Shown here in pieces: positions 37,452 to 44,586 of a stretch of 44,586 nucleotides of DNA; the stretch's first letter is position 1, and each line of letters begins with the position of its first letter. The translations under genes were made by a program, and so were the position numbers. The notes under the pieces are model-generated. The model worked only from the letters and a program-made list of their open reading frames with translations. It made no database searches and was not told the DNA's origin. The DNA is from an uncultured Corynebacterium sp. Lineage in GTDB: Bacteria > Actinomycetota > Actinomycetes > Mycobacteriales > Mycobacteriaceae. Where the stretch lies: positions 1 through 44,586 of the forward strand of contig CALUBS010000017.1 in NCBI GenBank assembly GCA_943914355.1, read 5' to 3'.

Positions 37452-38615
37452 TTAATCTACCGCCTTATCAAAGGGCACACTAACTGACACAGCCGTTCCC
37501 TCCCCCGGCGCGGATTCTATGATCACCTCGCCGCCCAGCTCCTGCGCACGGCGCTGCATGGCAGAAAGGCCAATATGCCCCAGACCCGCCGGCGCGCTTT
37601 CCACCATCGCGGGATCAAAACCCTGCCCATTATCCACCACATCCACGCGCACCTCGTCGGTTTCATAGGTGACGGTGATCCGGGCGCGGCTGGCGTGGGC
37701 ATGCTTGACGATGTTCCCCACCGCCCCCTGTGCAATCCGCAATAGCGCCGCCTCTATTTTCATCGGCAGCTGTTGCTCCGCGCCCTCGCTTTCGACCTCC
37801 ACCTGGAACCCCGCCGTAGCGGCGAAGTTTTCCGCCATGCGCGTCAGCGCCGCCTCAAGGGATGTCTCCGTCAGTGTGGGAGGCTGCAGCGCCGCAATCA
37901 TGGCCCGCGCCTCATGCAGGTTATCCGCCGCGGCCCGCCGGGCGAGCTCAATGCGCCGCCGGGCGGCGGCAATGTCGTGTTTATCCAGATCCCGGTCGGC
38001 GGAGTGCAGGAGCATCTGAATTGATGACAACCCCTGGGCCAAGGTGTCATGAATCTCATGGGCGATGCGCTGGCGTTCGGCCACCATGCCGGCGTCTCGT
38101 TCCGTGGCCGCCAATTGCGTACGGGTTTCTACTAGCTCCCGGTTCACGCGCGATAAGGTGCGAAACGCATAGGTAATCGCCACGGTTACTAGTGCCGAGA
38201 CCGCCGGTCCCATCACTCCACCAAAGGTCAGACCTCCCGGTATCTGCACCACGACAGTGAGCACGGTCGCACCGATGACACACAGGATACCTGCGGTCAC
38301 ATCCAGCACCGTCAGGTACAAAAAGTACATGACGAATACCAGATAAATGGCGGCGGGAGCCACGAAAAGATCCGCACCCCATAACACCGTCAGGATGCTT
38401 ATCCACAAGTAGCGCATGGGCCGCGGCCACTGCTCCGCATAGATCGATCCCGCAAAGTAGACGGCCGCGAACCCCACCAATAGCAATAGGTTAATAAGGG
38501 ACTGCGATAGCGGCATTTTCACCGAAGTAAAAATACCCACCACTAACAGGACCGCAGTCAAGAAATGAATGCCGGTACGCAGTGCATCAGAATCCCGATC
38601 TAATGTGGAGCTCAT
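37452..38615 (-). CDS. hrrS: Sensor histidine kinase HrrS
   Basis: The 387-residue kinase has about six membrane segments in residues 13-150, a HisKA_3 phosphotransfer domain with the phospho-His in RIAHEIHDTLAQG (H189) and an ATPase domain with VVDNGQGFD. HrrS kinases sense heme at the membrane. Its partner hrrA follows by 37 bases. ATG 38615 overlaps the start codon of the divergent lipoprotein gene by two bases (CATG 38613-38616). A weak TAGGCT box lies seven bases before it, inside that gene. The frame is open to 38759 without support. Confidence 0.8.
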   Translation of the reverse strand: MSSTLDRDSDALRTGIHFLTAVLLVVGIFTSVKMPLSQSLINLLLLVGFAAVYFAGSIYAEQWPRPMRYLWISILTVLWGADLFVAPAAIYLVFVMYFLYLTVLDVTAGILCVIGATVLTVVVQIPGGLTFGGVMGPAVSALVTVAITYAFRTLSRVNRELVETRTQLAATERDAGMVAERQRIAHEIHDTLAQGLSSIQMLLHSADRDLDKHDIAAARRRIELARRAAADNLHEARAMIAALQPPTLTETSLEAALTRMAENFAATAGFQVEVESEGAEQQLPMKIEAALLRIAQGAVGNIVKHAHASRARITVTYETDEVRVDVVDNGQGFDPAMVESAPAGLGHIGLSAMQRRAQELGGEVIIESAPGEGTAVSVSVPFDKAVD

Positions 38616-39144
38616 GCGCAAAAGCCTACTTGTCCTTCTCGCCCTGACCGGAATAGGGATCGCGGGATGCCAGACCGAACAAGCAGACCAGACCGAACCG
38701 GAACACGAGGTGACACCGGAAAGCGCCGCCATCAACGTCGCACAGACCGCAGAGGTCAACGAGTGGAGCGATTGCCCCTATATCGATCCCGGCTGGTTGG
38801 AAAATACCAATGGCGAGCGTCTTACCAAGCAGGGCATCGACACGCGCTTTCCCACCCCCGCGTGCGTCTTCTGGTCTTATCAAGACCACCCGCAAGCTAC
38901 CGTCATCGTGCGCGAGATGCCCACTGTAGAAGACGCCCGCGCCGCGGTGGATTGGGCCGCGCCAATCGATGCCACCGAGCCCGCCTCCTTTGCAGGCTGG
39001 GAAGGCGGACGGGGCATCGTCAATGAGCAGGCCGTCTATGCCGTGCAAAAGGATACCCACGCGGTGCTGGTGTGGAGCAATCAGCAACAGACCTTCAAGT
39101 CCGAGCAGATTGCTCAGGAAGCCATTGCCAATTTAGGGCTTTAA
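38614..39144 (+). CDS. DUF2020-family lipoprotein
   Basis: The 176-residue protein begins with a signal peptide (MRKSLLVLLALTGIGIAGCQ) whose AGC lipobox predicts lipid attachment at Cys19. A Glu/Thr-rich linker and a domain starting NEWSDCPYID and containing ACVFWSYQDHPQATV follow, typical of DUF2020. It is exported and envelope-anchored; its function is unknown. The start codon overlaps that of hrrS. TAATGT lies seven bases upstream, so a leaderless mRNA is possible. Confidence 0.8.
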   Translation: MRKSLLVLLALTGIGIAGCQTEQADQTEPEHEVTPESAAINVAQTAEVNEWSDCPYIDPGWLENTNGERLTKQGIDTRFPTPACVFWSYQDHPQATVIVREMPTVEDARAAVDWAAPIDATEPASFAGWEGGRGIVNEQAVYAVQKDTHAVLVWSNQQQTFKSEQIAQEAIANLGL

Positions 39145-39293
39145 ACCGCGACGTCGTTATAGGGCATCATCGGCGAAACCCAGGGGAAGACAACCTCCAT
39201 GAGGAGGAAGAAGATTCCCACCGCAATGGCGATGGCGAGCAGCGCCTTCACTGGCTTCGGTCCTGGCAATAGATTCCACAAAGCGCGATACAT
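39141..39293 (-). CDS. 50-residue single-TM protein coupled to the sortase gene
   Basis: The product is MYRALWNLLPGPKPVKALLA followed by a hydrophobic helix (about 18-38, with VGIFFLLMEVVFPW) and the ending MMPYNDVAV. It resembles a short conserved actinobacterial membrane protein, with a WxxLPGP start and a PYNDV end, that I associate with class E sortase genes. The ATG shares one base with the sortase stop (TAATG), which implies coupled translation and fixes the start. The stop overlaps that of the convergent lipoprotein gene by three bases. It is too short for most gene callers. Confidence 0.75.
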   Translation of the reverse strand: MYRALWNLLPGPKPVKALLAIAIAVGIFFLLMEVVFPWVSPMMPYNDVAV

Positions 39294-39955
39294 TACTTAG
39301 CTTCCTTTCCAACTTCCATCGCGTGCACGATCATGCGCTCGGCGTTGGAAAATTGCGGGTGACAGGTAGTCAGAGTCAGCATTCCCCGCGTGGGGTCCGC
39401 TTCAGTTCCTGGGACGGGGTCGATCACTGAGACATCGCCAGGCGTGGTGATGTGCCTGCCTGCAACATGGCTATATTCTTCTGGTACTTCATCGAAGCAA
39501 TCCGCATGCTCGCCATCGATAGGCAGCACCTTGTAAGTAATCTTTTCCGTTTGGGTTTCGATGATAACGTCATCGCAGGTGTGCAAAGAACCCAAATCAT
39601 TAAATGGGGCACCCTTGCCTACGCGGTGCCCAGCCACCGCAAAATTCCCCGTCTCACCTGGCATTTGTGTGTCCTCATAGTGACCAGGTCCGCGTAGAAG
39701 ATCATCATCATCCGTGCCTTGAATGATGGCAAAATGATAATCCGAGCCAAAGGCTGGGATGTACATCTGTGCGAAAGCCTCTCCCAAATCTGGGTCCACT
39801 TTCTCCCGGGGGTTGCGCCACTGCTCTTCTAATTTTGCATTAGCTTCATCTTGTAAGCGCCCTGATTCCACATTCGTCCAATAGGCTTCATAGAATGCAA
39901 ATAGAACTAAAACCAAACCAATGGTTAGCATGAGTTCGCCCAGAACTTTTGTCAT
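39293..39955 (-). CDS. Class E sortase
   Basis: The 220-residue transpeptidase has one N-terminal membrane anchor (VLGELMLTIGLVLVLFAFYE). The catalytic residues are His in FAVAGHRVG, Cys in LTLTTCHPQ and Arg in NAERMIV. The TLTTC form is typical of class E housekeeping sortases. No substrate with a sorting signal is encoded nearby. It should anchor proteins to the wall. The 50-residue membrane protein follows, coupled. The start is divergent from that of yidC, with 35 bases between. Confidence 0.9.
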   Translation of the reverse strand: MTKVLGELMLTIGLVLVLFAFYEAYWTNVESGRLQDEANAKLEEQWRNPREKVDPDLGEAFAQMYIPAFGSDYHFAIIQGTDDDDLLRGPGHYEDTQMPGETGNFAVAGHRVGKGAPFNDLGSLHTCDDVIIETQTEKITYKVLPIDGEHADCFDEVPEEYSHVAGRHITTPGDVSVIDPVPGTEADPTRGMLTLTTCHPQFSNAERMIVHAMEVGKEAK

Positions 39956-39990
39956 GTCCTAAACCATACTTCCTCTCCGAAAGGAAAACC

Positions 39991-40935
39991 ATGTTCGAGT
40001 TCTTCATGTACCCGGTTTCCGGAATCATGAAATTCTGGCATTGGCTGATCAGCGGCTTCGTTGATGAATCCGCTGCATGGCTTGTCTCCATTTTCCTTTT
40101 GGTACTCACCGTGAGAGGCATCGTTATCCCCCTCAACTGGATGTCGCTGCGCTCCGCACGCATCGGTGTCCTCATGCGTCCGGAGAATAACGATATCTCT
40201 AAGGAAATGAACCAGGCCAGCACCAAAGAGGAAATGGCTGCGCTCATCAAGAATCAGCAGGATCTCATGAAGAGCTATAACTACAAACCTGCTGCTGGCT
40301 GCATCCCACCGCTCATCATGATTCCGGTTTTCATTGGTTTGTACCAAGTAATCCTTCGGATGTCGAAAATCGATCAGGACTCAAAGACCGTCGGCATGCT
40401 CAATGCTGACGACGTCGCCGCCTTTCGTGAAACCACATTCTACGGTGCCCCAATCACTGACTTCGCCCGCGATCACGGCGATCTTCTTAATCCCGTCCTC
40501 ATTGCTGCCATCGTCTTTACCATGGCGAATTCCATCATCGCCCTAATCCGCAGCTTCCTCACCACGCAATTCGATCTAAAACTGAACCGCCGCATATTCA
40601 TTTTCATGGGCATTTTGCTCATCATCGTGCCCTTCTTCCTCTGGCACCTAGCTCATAATGGCCCCATTCCCGTCGCCATCATTATTTATTGGGCCTGTGC
40701 ATATTGGATTACCCTCATTCAGACCATCATCTTCGAAATCATGCTGCGCGAGTTCTACCCGCTTACAGATGAAGTAAATGCGATGCGTCGTGAGAGCCTT
40801 CAAAATTGGCGGAATAAAGAAAAACAACCCGCTCTTTCCAAGGAGGAGAAAAAGCGGGTCAACCGGCTGCGCATTGAGGCGCGCAAGCACCTTAAATCGA
40901 ATAATCAGCAGGAGGAGCCGAAAGCATCTGAGTAG
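39991..40935 (+). CDS. yidC: YidC/Oxa1-family membrane protein insertase
   Basis: The 314-residue protein has an N-terminal membrane segment, a cytoplasmic hairpin (STKEEMAALIKNQQDLMKSY), the Oxa1 core with CIPPLIMIPVFIGLYQVILR, three more segments and a Lys/Arg-rich tail of about 50 residues. It inserts membrane proteins. Most Corynebacterium genomes carry the main yidC near the replication origin (rpmH-rnpA), so this may be a second copy. GAAAGGAAA precedes ATG 39991. The 3' end overlaps mcbR by 44 bases, convergently. Confidence 0.85.
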   Translation: MFEFFMYPVSGIMKFWHWLISGFVDESAAWLVSIFLLVLTVRGIVIPLNWMSLRSARIGVLMRPENNDISKEMNQASTKEEMAALIKNQQDLMKSYNYKPAAGCIPPLIMIPVFIGLYQVILRMSKIDQDSKTVGMLNADDVAAFRETTFYGAPITDFARDHGDLLNPVLIAAIVFTMANSIIALIRSFLTTQFDLKLNRRIFIFMGILLIIVPFFLWHLAHNGPIPVAIIIYWACAYWITLIQTIIFEIMLREFYPLTDEVNAMRRESLQNWRNKEKQPALSKEEKKRVNRLRIEARKHLKSNNQQEEPKASE

Positions 40936-41500
40936 CTAGCTCGCGGGCGGTATAGAGTGGCCCTGCTTCTTTGGTCAGGCGGGATCCGGCGAGACCGCCA
41001 TCGAGGAAAATCAAGAGCTGGCTTGCTTGAGAGGCCGAGGGATAACCGTTGCGCTCCGTCAACAGAGCCGTCAAGGTAGAGTGCACCCAATTGCGATGCT
41101 GCATGCAGGCCGCGACGATGCCGCGCTCCGAATCCGTTTCAGGCCGCGGGTACTCGCCCGCTGCATTCAAGAAGTGCGAACCGCGGAATCCTTCCTCCGG
41201 CTCTTCCTCAATGACCTTGTCAAAAAAGGCCAAGATCTTTTGGTCCGGATCCTGCATGGCAGCCGTCCGCTGCTCCCAGTCCTGGCGGAATTGTTCATCC
41301 AAGGACTCTACGTAGGCAATAACCAAGGCATCCTTGGAACCAAACAAGGAATATAGGGATGCCTTGGCCACATCCGCTTCGCGCAAGATGCGGTCAATAC
41401 CGATGACGCGAATGCCCTCAGTTTTAAAGAGCTTTGTTGCAGATTCCAGCAATCGGCTCCGCGGGCTGGGGCGATTGCGGCGCGACTTCTTCTCTGCCAT
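40892..41500 (-). CDS. mcbR: TetR-family repressor of sulfur metabolism, McbR-like
   Basis: The 202-residue protein has the TetR helix-turn-helix (TEGIRVIGIDRILREADVAK, then ASLYSLFGSKDALVIAY) and ends in LSAPPADYSI. Both closely match McbR of C. glutamicum, the methionine and cysteine biosynthesis repressor that releases DNA on binding S-adenosylhomocysteine. The adjacent small membrane gene and universal stress gene are the neighbours seen there too. AGAGGA precedes ATG 41500. The operator at 41524-41556 suggests autoregulation. Confidence 0.85.
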   Translation of the reverse strand: MAEKKSRRNRPSPRSRLLESATKLFKTEGIRVIGIDRILREADVAKASLYSLFGSKDALVIAYVESLDEQFRQDWEQRTAAMQDPDQKILAFFDKVIEEEPEEGFRGSHFLNAAGEYPRPETDSERGIVAACMQHRNWVHSTLTALLTERNGYPSASQASQLLIFLDGGLAGSRLTKEAGPLYTARELATQMLSAPPADYSI

Positions 41501-41523
41501 GGATTCCTCTCTACAACGACAAA

Positions 41524-41556
41524 ACCGGTTCATCTATACTTTATAGACAAACCGGT
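41524..41556 (-). promoter_or_regulatory. Inverted-repeat operator upstream of mcbR
   Basis: ACCGGTTCATCTATA (41524-41538) and TATAGACAAACCGGT (41542-41556) form an imperfect dyad (two mismatches, 3-base centre). Each arm carries TAGAC/T followed by AACCGGT, close to one half of the McbR site TAGAC-N6-GTCTA. It lies 24 bases before the mcbR start, where a repressor would block transcription. Confidence 0.7.
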
Positions 41557-41578
41557 ATGTACGCTAGTTATATGCGGA

Positions 41579-41830
41579 CTATTGTTTCACCTTGTCCACA
41601 ATCCACAGCAAGATGCAAGCACCAGCGGTGGCAGCGACGATGGAGAAGATCCAACCACCGCTAGCCTCAATATTCAGTAGCTGGATAATGATGCCACCGA
41701 TGAGGCCGCCGATAACACCCACCACCAAGTTGGTAAACAACCCGTGGTCACGCTTCATAATCTTCTCTGCCAGCCAACCGGCAATGATACCAACAATGAT
41801 TGAAGTAAATAGACCCAAACCTAGTCCCAT
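41579..41830 (-). CDS. GlsB/YeaQ/YmgE-family stress-response membrane protein
   Basis: The 83-residue protein has three hydrophobic segments and the family pattern FTSIIVGIIAGWLAEKIMKR, then VVGVIGGLIGG. It is a transglycosylase-associated-type small membrane protein induced by stress in many bacteria; its mechanism is unknown. AGGAGGAAATC lies before ATG 41830. It is followed on the same strand by mcbR. Confidence 0.88.
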   Translation of the reverse strand: MGLGLGLFTSIIVGIIAGWLAEKIMKRDHGLFTNLVVGVIGGLIGGIIIQLLNIEASGGWIFSIVAATAGACILLWIVDKVKQ

Positions 41831-41943
41831 GATTTCCTCCTAATATAAACGTGTCGAATACTGCCCAGTTTAAACCCCTGTGACTCAAGTGGCGATAACA
41901 AATGCGACACATTTGTATAGCAAAGCGGCTTTAAAACACCAGA

Positions 41944-41984
41944 AGCGCTCCACTCCTAGCTCTAAAAGCCGGGAGAAGAGCGCT
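41944..41984 (-). terminator. Hairpin downstream of the universal stress protein gene
   Basis: AGCGCTC (41944-41950) pairs with GAGCGCT (41978-41984), with an inner four-base pairing. The T run on the minus strand starts only after several bases, so termination is likely but not certain. Confidence 0.45.
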
Positions 41985-42007
41985 GGGAAGTCAGGCTAGT
42001 GAATGAT

Positions 42008-42907
42008 TTAGCCTTCGTCGTCTGGGCGTACCACCATCATCGGGCACGGTGCAGACTGCAGCAATGCGCGGGAGGTAGAGCCAAGGACCATGCCCTTGAA
42101 TCCACCACGGCCGTGGGAACCAACGACGAGAAGCTGCGCGCCTTCGGCGGCCTCCGTCAACGCACGGACGGGCCGGTCACGGGTGATCTGCTTCTTCACC
42201 TCAACATCTGGGAACTCTTCGCGCGGTTCCTTCAGGTTTTCTTCCAGCACCTCAGCTTGTTCCTTTTCAATCTCTGACCACTCAGACTGAGCTGCAGAGA
42301 GGCCGGCGAGGGATGCCTGGATTTGCATATCCATCCAGGTGTGCACGGCAACGAGGGCCGCGCCGCGAGCCTGGGCTTCGCGGAAAGCATAGGAGGTTGC
42401 CTTCTGAGAAACCTCGGAACCGTCCACGCCAACGACAACTGGGCCGTATTTGGTGGAGTCGGTGACGTTATTATCTTCACGAACCACAACTACCGGGCAA
42501 GCGGCGTGGGAAACAACTGCTGCGGAGACAGACCCCATGACCATGCCGGACAGGCCGCCCATGCCGCGCGAACCCATCACGACCATGGTGACGTCTTGAG
42601 ACATTTCCAAGAGCATATCGATGGGGGAGCCCTCTGCGATGGTGTGCCCAATCTTGAGCTCTGGGGCTACCTCGTGAGCGATTGCACGAGCTTCCTCAAT
42701 CTTTTCCAGGGTGTCGTCCTGCAAGTCATCGTAGAGATCCTTCGGCGGAACCATACCTTCTGCATACAGGAATTGCGGTATGGTGTAGCTCGATGCGATG
42801 CGCAGCGGGATTTCCCTCTTCATCGCCGTATTTGCCGCCCAACGGACGGCGTTCTTTGAGGCGTCAGAGCCGTCGACGGCGACGACTACAATGTCTTCCT
42901 TAGCCAT
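42008..42907 (-). CDS. uspA: Universal stress protein, two tandem Usp domains
   Basis: The 299-residue protein contains two Usp folds. Each ends in the ATP-binding G-2x-G-9x-G-S/T motif: MGSRGMGGLSGMVMGSVS in the first and VGSHGRGGFKGMVLGSTS in the second. Such proteins bind ATP and rise under starvation and stress. AAAGGAAAG precedes ATG 42907, and a TATAAT box is at 42936-42941. The position next to the GlsB-type and mcbR genes follows C. glutamicum. Confidence 0.92.
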   Translation of the reverse strand: MAKEDIVVVAVDGSDASKNAVRWAANTAMKREIPLRIASSYTIPQFLYAEGMVPPKDLYDDLQDDTLEKIEEARAIAHEVAPELKIGHTIAEGSPIDMLLEMSQDVTMVVMGSRGMGGLSGMVMGSVSAAVVSHAACPVVVVREDNNVTDSTKYGPVVVGVDGSEVSQKATSYAFREAQARGAALVAVHTWMDMQIQASLAGLSAAQSEWSEIEKEQAEVLEENLKEPREEFPDVEVKKQITRDRPVRALTEAAEGAQLLVVGSHGRGGFKGMVLGSTSRALLQSAPCPMMVVRPDDEG

Positions 42908-42935
42908 GATCTTTCCTTTCAGTGGTTATAACTTA

Positions 42936-42941
42936 ATTATA
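42936..42941 (-). promoter_or_regulatory. Consensus -10 box of the universal stress gene
   Basis: TATAAT on the minus strand, about 30 bases before the start codon. The -35 region is weak (CAACCA at 17-base spacing). Confidence 0.55.
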
Positions 42942-42954
42942 GTACGGATTAGGC

Positions 42955-43092
42955 TTAATGGTTGACAGTTGCAGGATCAGAATTGGACGGAGAGAAAATT
43001 TCGAGGAGCGTTCGGAATACGCCCCATATCACCGCGCCAATTCCGTCATTGAAAAAAGCCAGCACCTGGTCCGCGAGAGAATTAATATCCAT
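42955..43092 (-). CDS. Possible 45-residue amphipathic protein
   Basis: The product starts MDINSLADQVLAFFNDGIGA, continues with a hydrophobic helix and ends polar (SNSDPATVNH). It has no Lys and one Arg. Size and character recall the short corynebacterial porins PorA/PorH (45-57 residues), but there is no clear sequence match. No ribosome binding site is seen; TAGTGT lies seven bases upstream, allowing a leaderless mRNA. The start overlaps that of the RluA-type gene (CATG 43090-43093). Treat as tentative. Confidence 0.4.
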   Translation of the reverse strand: MDINSLADQVLAFFNDGIGAVIWGVFRTLLEIFSPSNSDPATVNH

Positions 43093-44074
43093 GTCAAACA
43101 CACTAATACACCACAAAAAAGGATTCAGCCCTTTGCCCATTAAAAATGGGCTCAACCCCACGCGCGTACGCACGCCGGAGGAAGGTCTCAGCACCTGGGA
43201 TTTTCTCAGCAAAGTCATCTCCTCGCAGCGCCACCGCCACCCTAATGATGATGCACAGGCACTGCGTGACCGATTCACCGCGGGCGAGGTAGTCCTGCGC
43301 GATCAAACTCCCCTAAAGCCAGGTACCGTGCTCGGCAAAGATGTCGATGTCTTCTTCTACCGCATCCCCGCACCAGAAGCACCCGTGCCTTATGACATCC
43401 CCATCATCTATGAAGATGACAACATCCTGGTAGCCGATAAACCCCCATTCATGGCCACCATGCCGCGCGCCCGGCACATCGTCGAAACCGCCACCGTACG
43501 CCTTCGCCGTTCCACCGGAAATAACGAATTAGTGCCGGCACACCGCCTCGACCGCCTCACCTCGGGCCTTCTTCTATTTACCAAGCACAAGGACGTCCGC
43601 GGCGCCTACCAGTCCCTCTTCGCAGAAAAGAAAGTCCACAAGACCTACCAGGCGGTCGCGGAATTCCGCCGCTTGCCGACGCCCCTCCAATGGTCCTCCC
43701 ACCTAACTAAAACGCCCGGAGAAATCCAGGGACGAATAGCAGATGGTGAACCAAATGCTTTCACCACACTAGAATCGGTAGAACCCATTGATAAGGCCCC
43801 TTATGAAAAAGTTCACGGTTCACTGGCTGACCTCGGCATCTACACCCTAAAACCACAGACTGGGAAGACCCATCAATTGCGGCTGCACATGTGGCAGGCG
43901 GGCATACCGATCCTCGGCGATCCTGTCTACCCCACGATTTTCCCTGAGGAAGCTGAAGACATGTCCGTGCCCATGCACTTAACAGCGACGGACTTAGGAT
44001 TCACGGATCCGCTCAGCGGAAAGCCGCGCCATTTCAGCTCAGGACTTCCACTGGCCACGCACAAATTGCTTTAA
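43091..44074 (+). CDS. RluA-family pseudouridine synthase
   Basis: The protein, about 327 residues, modifies uridines in ribosomal or transfer RNA. It has an N-terminal S4-like part (DALRDRF to GTVL), the catalytic motif HRLDRLTSGLLLFTK with the nucleophile Asp, and the closing PQTGKTHQLRLHM with LGDPVYP. The target base cannot be told. ATG 43091 keeps the conserved PLPIKNGLNPTR segment. TTG 43133, with AAAAGGA nine bases before it, is an alternative that would lose half of it. Confidence 0.9.
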   Translation: MSNTLIHHKKGFSPLPIKNGLNPTRVRTPEEGLSTWDFLSKVISSQRHRHPNDDAQALRDRFTAGEVVLRDQTPLKPGTVLGKDVDVFFYRIPAPEAPVPYDIPIIYEDDNILVADKPPFMATMPRARHIVETATVRLRRSTGNNELVPAHRLDRLTSGLLLFTKHKDVRGAYQSLFAEKKVHKTYQAVAEFRRLPTPLQWSSHLTKTPGEIQGRIADGEPNAFTTLESVEPIDKAPYEKVHGSLADLGIYTLKPQTGKTHQLRLHMWQAGIPILGDPVYPTIFPEEAEDMSVPMHLTATDLGFTDPLSGKPRHFSSGLPLATHKLL

Positions 44075-44230
44075 GCCTGCAATGTCCCAGGTTTTGTTCC
44101 GTTTGAATAGAGGGGAAAATCTGGAACGACCTGACCTCCATTTGGTGGCCACCTGATATTCAACCCAGTCGAGTTGGGGAGATGAAGTGCCCCGAGTTTT
44201 ATTCCTAGGCATGTGCCTTGATTTCTATTA
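44075..44230. other. Intergenic stretch between the RluA-type gene and the IS
   Basis: No open frame or strong terminator is visible. A short segment around 44171-44197 (GAGTTGGGGAGATGAAGTGC) looks like mobile-element debris, but this cannot be confirmed. Confidence 0.4.
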
Positions 44231-44269
44231 TGGGCCTGACCCCCGGACAGTGGACACGTCGGGGGTTAG

Positions 44270-44521
44270 CTATGCTGCTTTGGTCAGTGTAGCTGATGTG
44301 AGTGCTTCGAAGTCATCGGGAGCTAGAAGGTTGCACCACGAGTGTCGCCGGCGCGTGTTGTAGCGCATGCACCACCTAAAGACTTCCTGACGGCAGATAA
44401 TGGGATTGCCAAAGACTTTCCTATCACGCAAGACTTCCCGCTTTAAGGTGGCGTTAAACGATTCTGCTAGGGCGTTATCTGCACTCGTTCCTACCGCGCC
44501 CATGGACTGGCGCACACCCAA
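44270..44521 (-). pseudogene. IS3-family transposase, C-terminal fragment
   Basis: The readable 83 residues match the end of the DDE integrase core: GVRQSMGAVGTSADNALAES with the catalytic Glu nearby in FNATLKREV, then the C-terminal RRRHSWCNLLAPDDFE. Reading further upstream gives only CSS before an in-frame TGA, so the Asp residues and the rest are absent in this window. It is cut by the adjacent IS end and should be inactive. Confidence 0.8.
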
Positions 44522-44530
44522 CGACGAGCA

Positions 44531-44586
44531 ATGAGCGTGTCAAGTTGTTTGTGTGTGGGGCTAGGTTTATAGGTATTTGTCGAAGC
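44531..44586. mobile_element. Probable terminus of a second IS (IS256/Mutator-like)
   Basis: GAGCGTGTCAAGTTGTTTGT (44534-44553) resembles the terminal repeats of IS256/Mutator-type elements, many of which carry GTGTCAAGTT. It lies where the IS3 transposase frame breaks. Only 56 bases are present, so the family call is tentative. Confidence 0.4.

Larger units (their letters stand above)
44231..44586. mobile_element. IS3-family element, one end, probably interrupted
   Basis: The end begins near TGACCCCCGGAC (44237-44248), which faces GTCGGGGGTTAG (44258-44269) as an inverted pair. TGGACAC (44251-44257) between them is typical of IS3-family termini. The transposase reading frame on the minus strand starts directly inside. 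Its coding sequence is lost beyond about 44522, where another IS end seems to begin. Confidence 0.7.

Overview
The window is a chromosomal segment from a Corynebacterium species. The evidence is a long stretch of gene order and product types typical of that genus: glf, serS divergent from a FarR-like GntR regulator, pheA, an LCP protein, glpQ1-ldh, msrA/sodA, an HrrSA-type two-component system, and an McbR-type TetR regulator next to a small membrane gene and a universal stress protein. The G+C-rich codon use and the many promoters whose -10 box sits 6-9 nt before the start codon (leaderless mRNAs) fit too. The species cannot be fixed from the sequence alone.

Layout. 1-640 is an accessory, gene-poor edge with a broken PadR-type regulator. 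690-1277 encodes a cysteine-free relative of arsenate reductase behind a perfect palindrome. 1441-4040 is the p-aminobenzoate (folate) operon: fused pabAB, then pabC. 4029-5719 is the most unusual stretch. A more AT-rich gene for an AlbA_2 / GHKL-type ATPase / winged-helix protein lies between two direct copies (74 of 76 bases identical) of a repeat. Each copy carries five 11-bp iterons and an 18-bp perfect hairpin, and the first copy contains the pabC stop codon. 5759-10245 holds an esterase, a small basic protein, UDP-galactopyranose mutase and a large peptidoglycan amidase. 10263-15180 holds a HAD phosphatase and glpK, glpF and glpD. 15469-19199 holds a PlsC acyltransferase fused to a degenerate HAD domain, serS and the FarR-like regulator. 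19227-25424 holds a septum-formation-type protein, a small metallopeptidase, a histidine phosphatase, pheA, an amidase, a CPBP protease and an LCP enzyme. 25433-31542 holds DUF5926, glpQ1-ldh, an alpha/beta hydrolase, msrA and sodA. 31668-36771 holds an MFS transporter, a 12-TM protein, a TM0106-type nuclease, DUF6474 and an Lsr2 protein. 36776-41500 holds hrrA-hrrS, a DUF2020 lipoprotein, a class E sortase with a coupled 50-residue membrane protein, a YidC/Oxa1 protein and mcbR. 41579-44074 holds a GlsB/YeaQ-type protein, a universal stress protein, a possible 45-residue amphipathic protein and an RluA-type pseudouridine synthase. The right edge (from about 44231) is IS sequence: an IS3-family transposase end that appears interrupted by the terminus of a second IS.

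Functionally the window is mostly core metabolism and envelope biology (galactan, peptidoglycan, glycerol and phospholipid use, wall-polymer ligation, sortase), with oxidative-stress, heme and sulfur regulation. The best candidate for an undescribed system is the iteron-flanked AlbA_2 ATPase cassette at the 3' end of pabC. Its upstream repeat overlaps its predicted promoter, which suggests a self-regulated, possibly excisable single-gene unit. Domain and family assignments here are by recognition of motifs and were not checked by database search.
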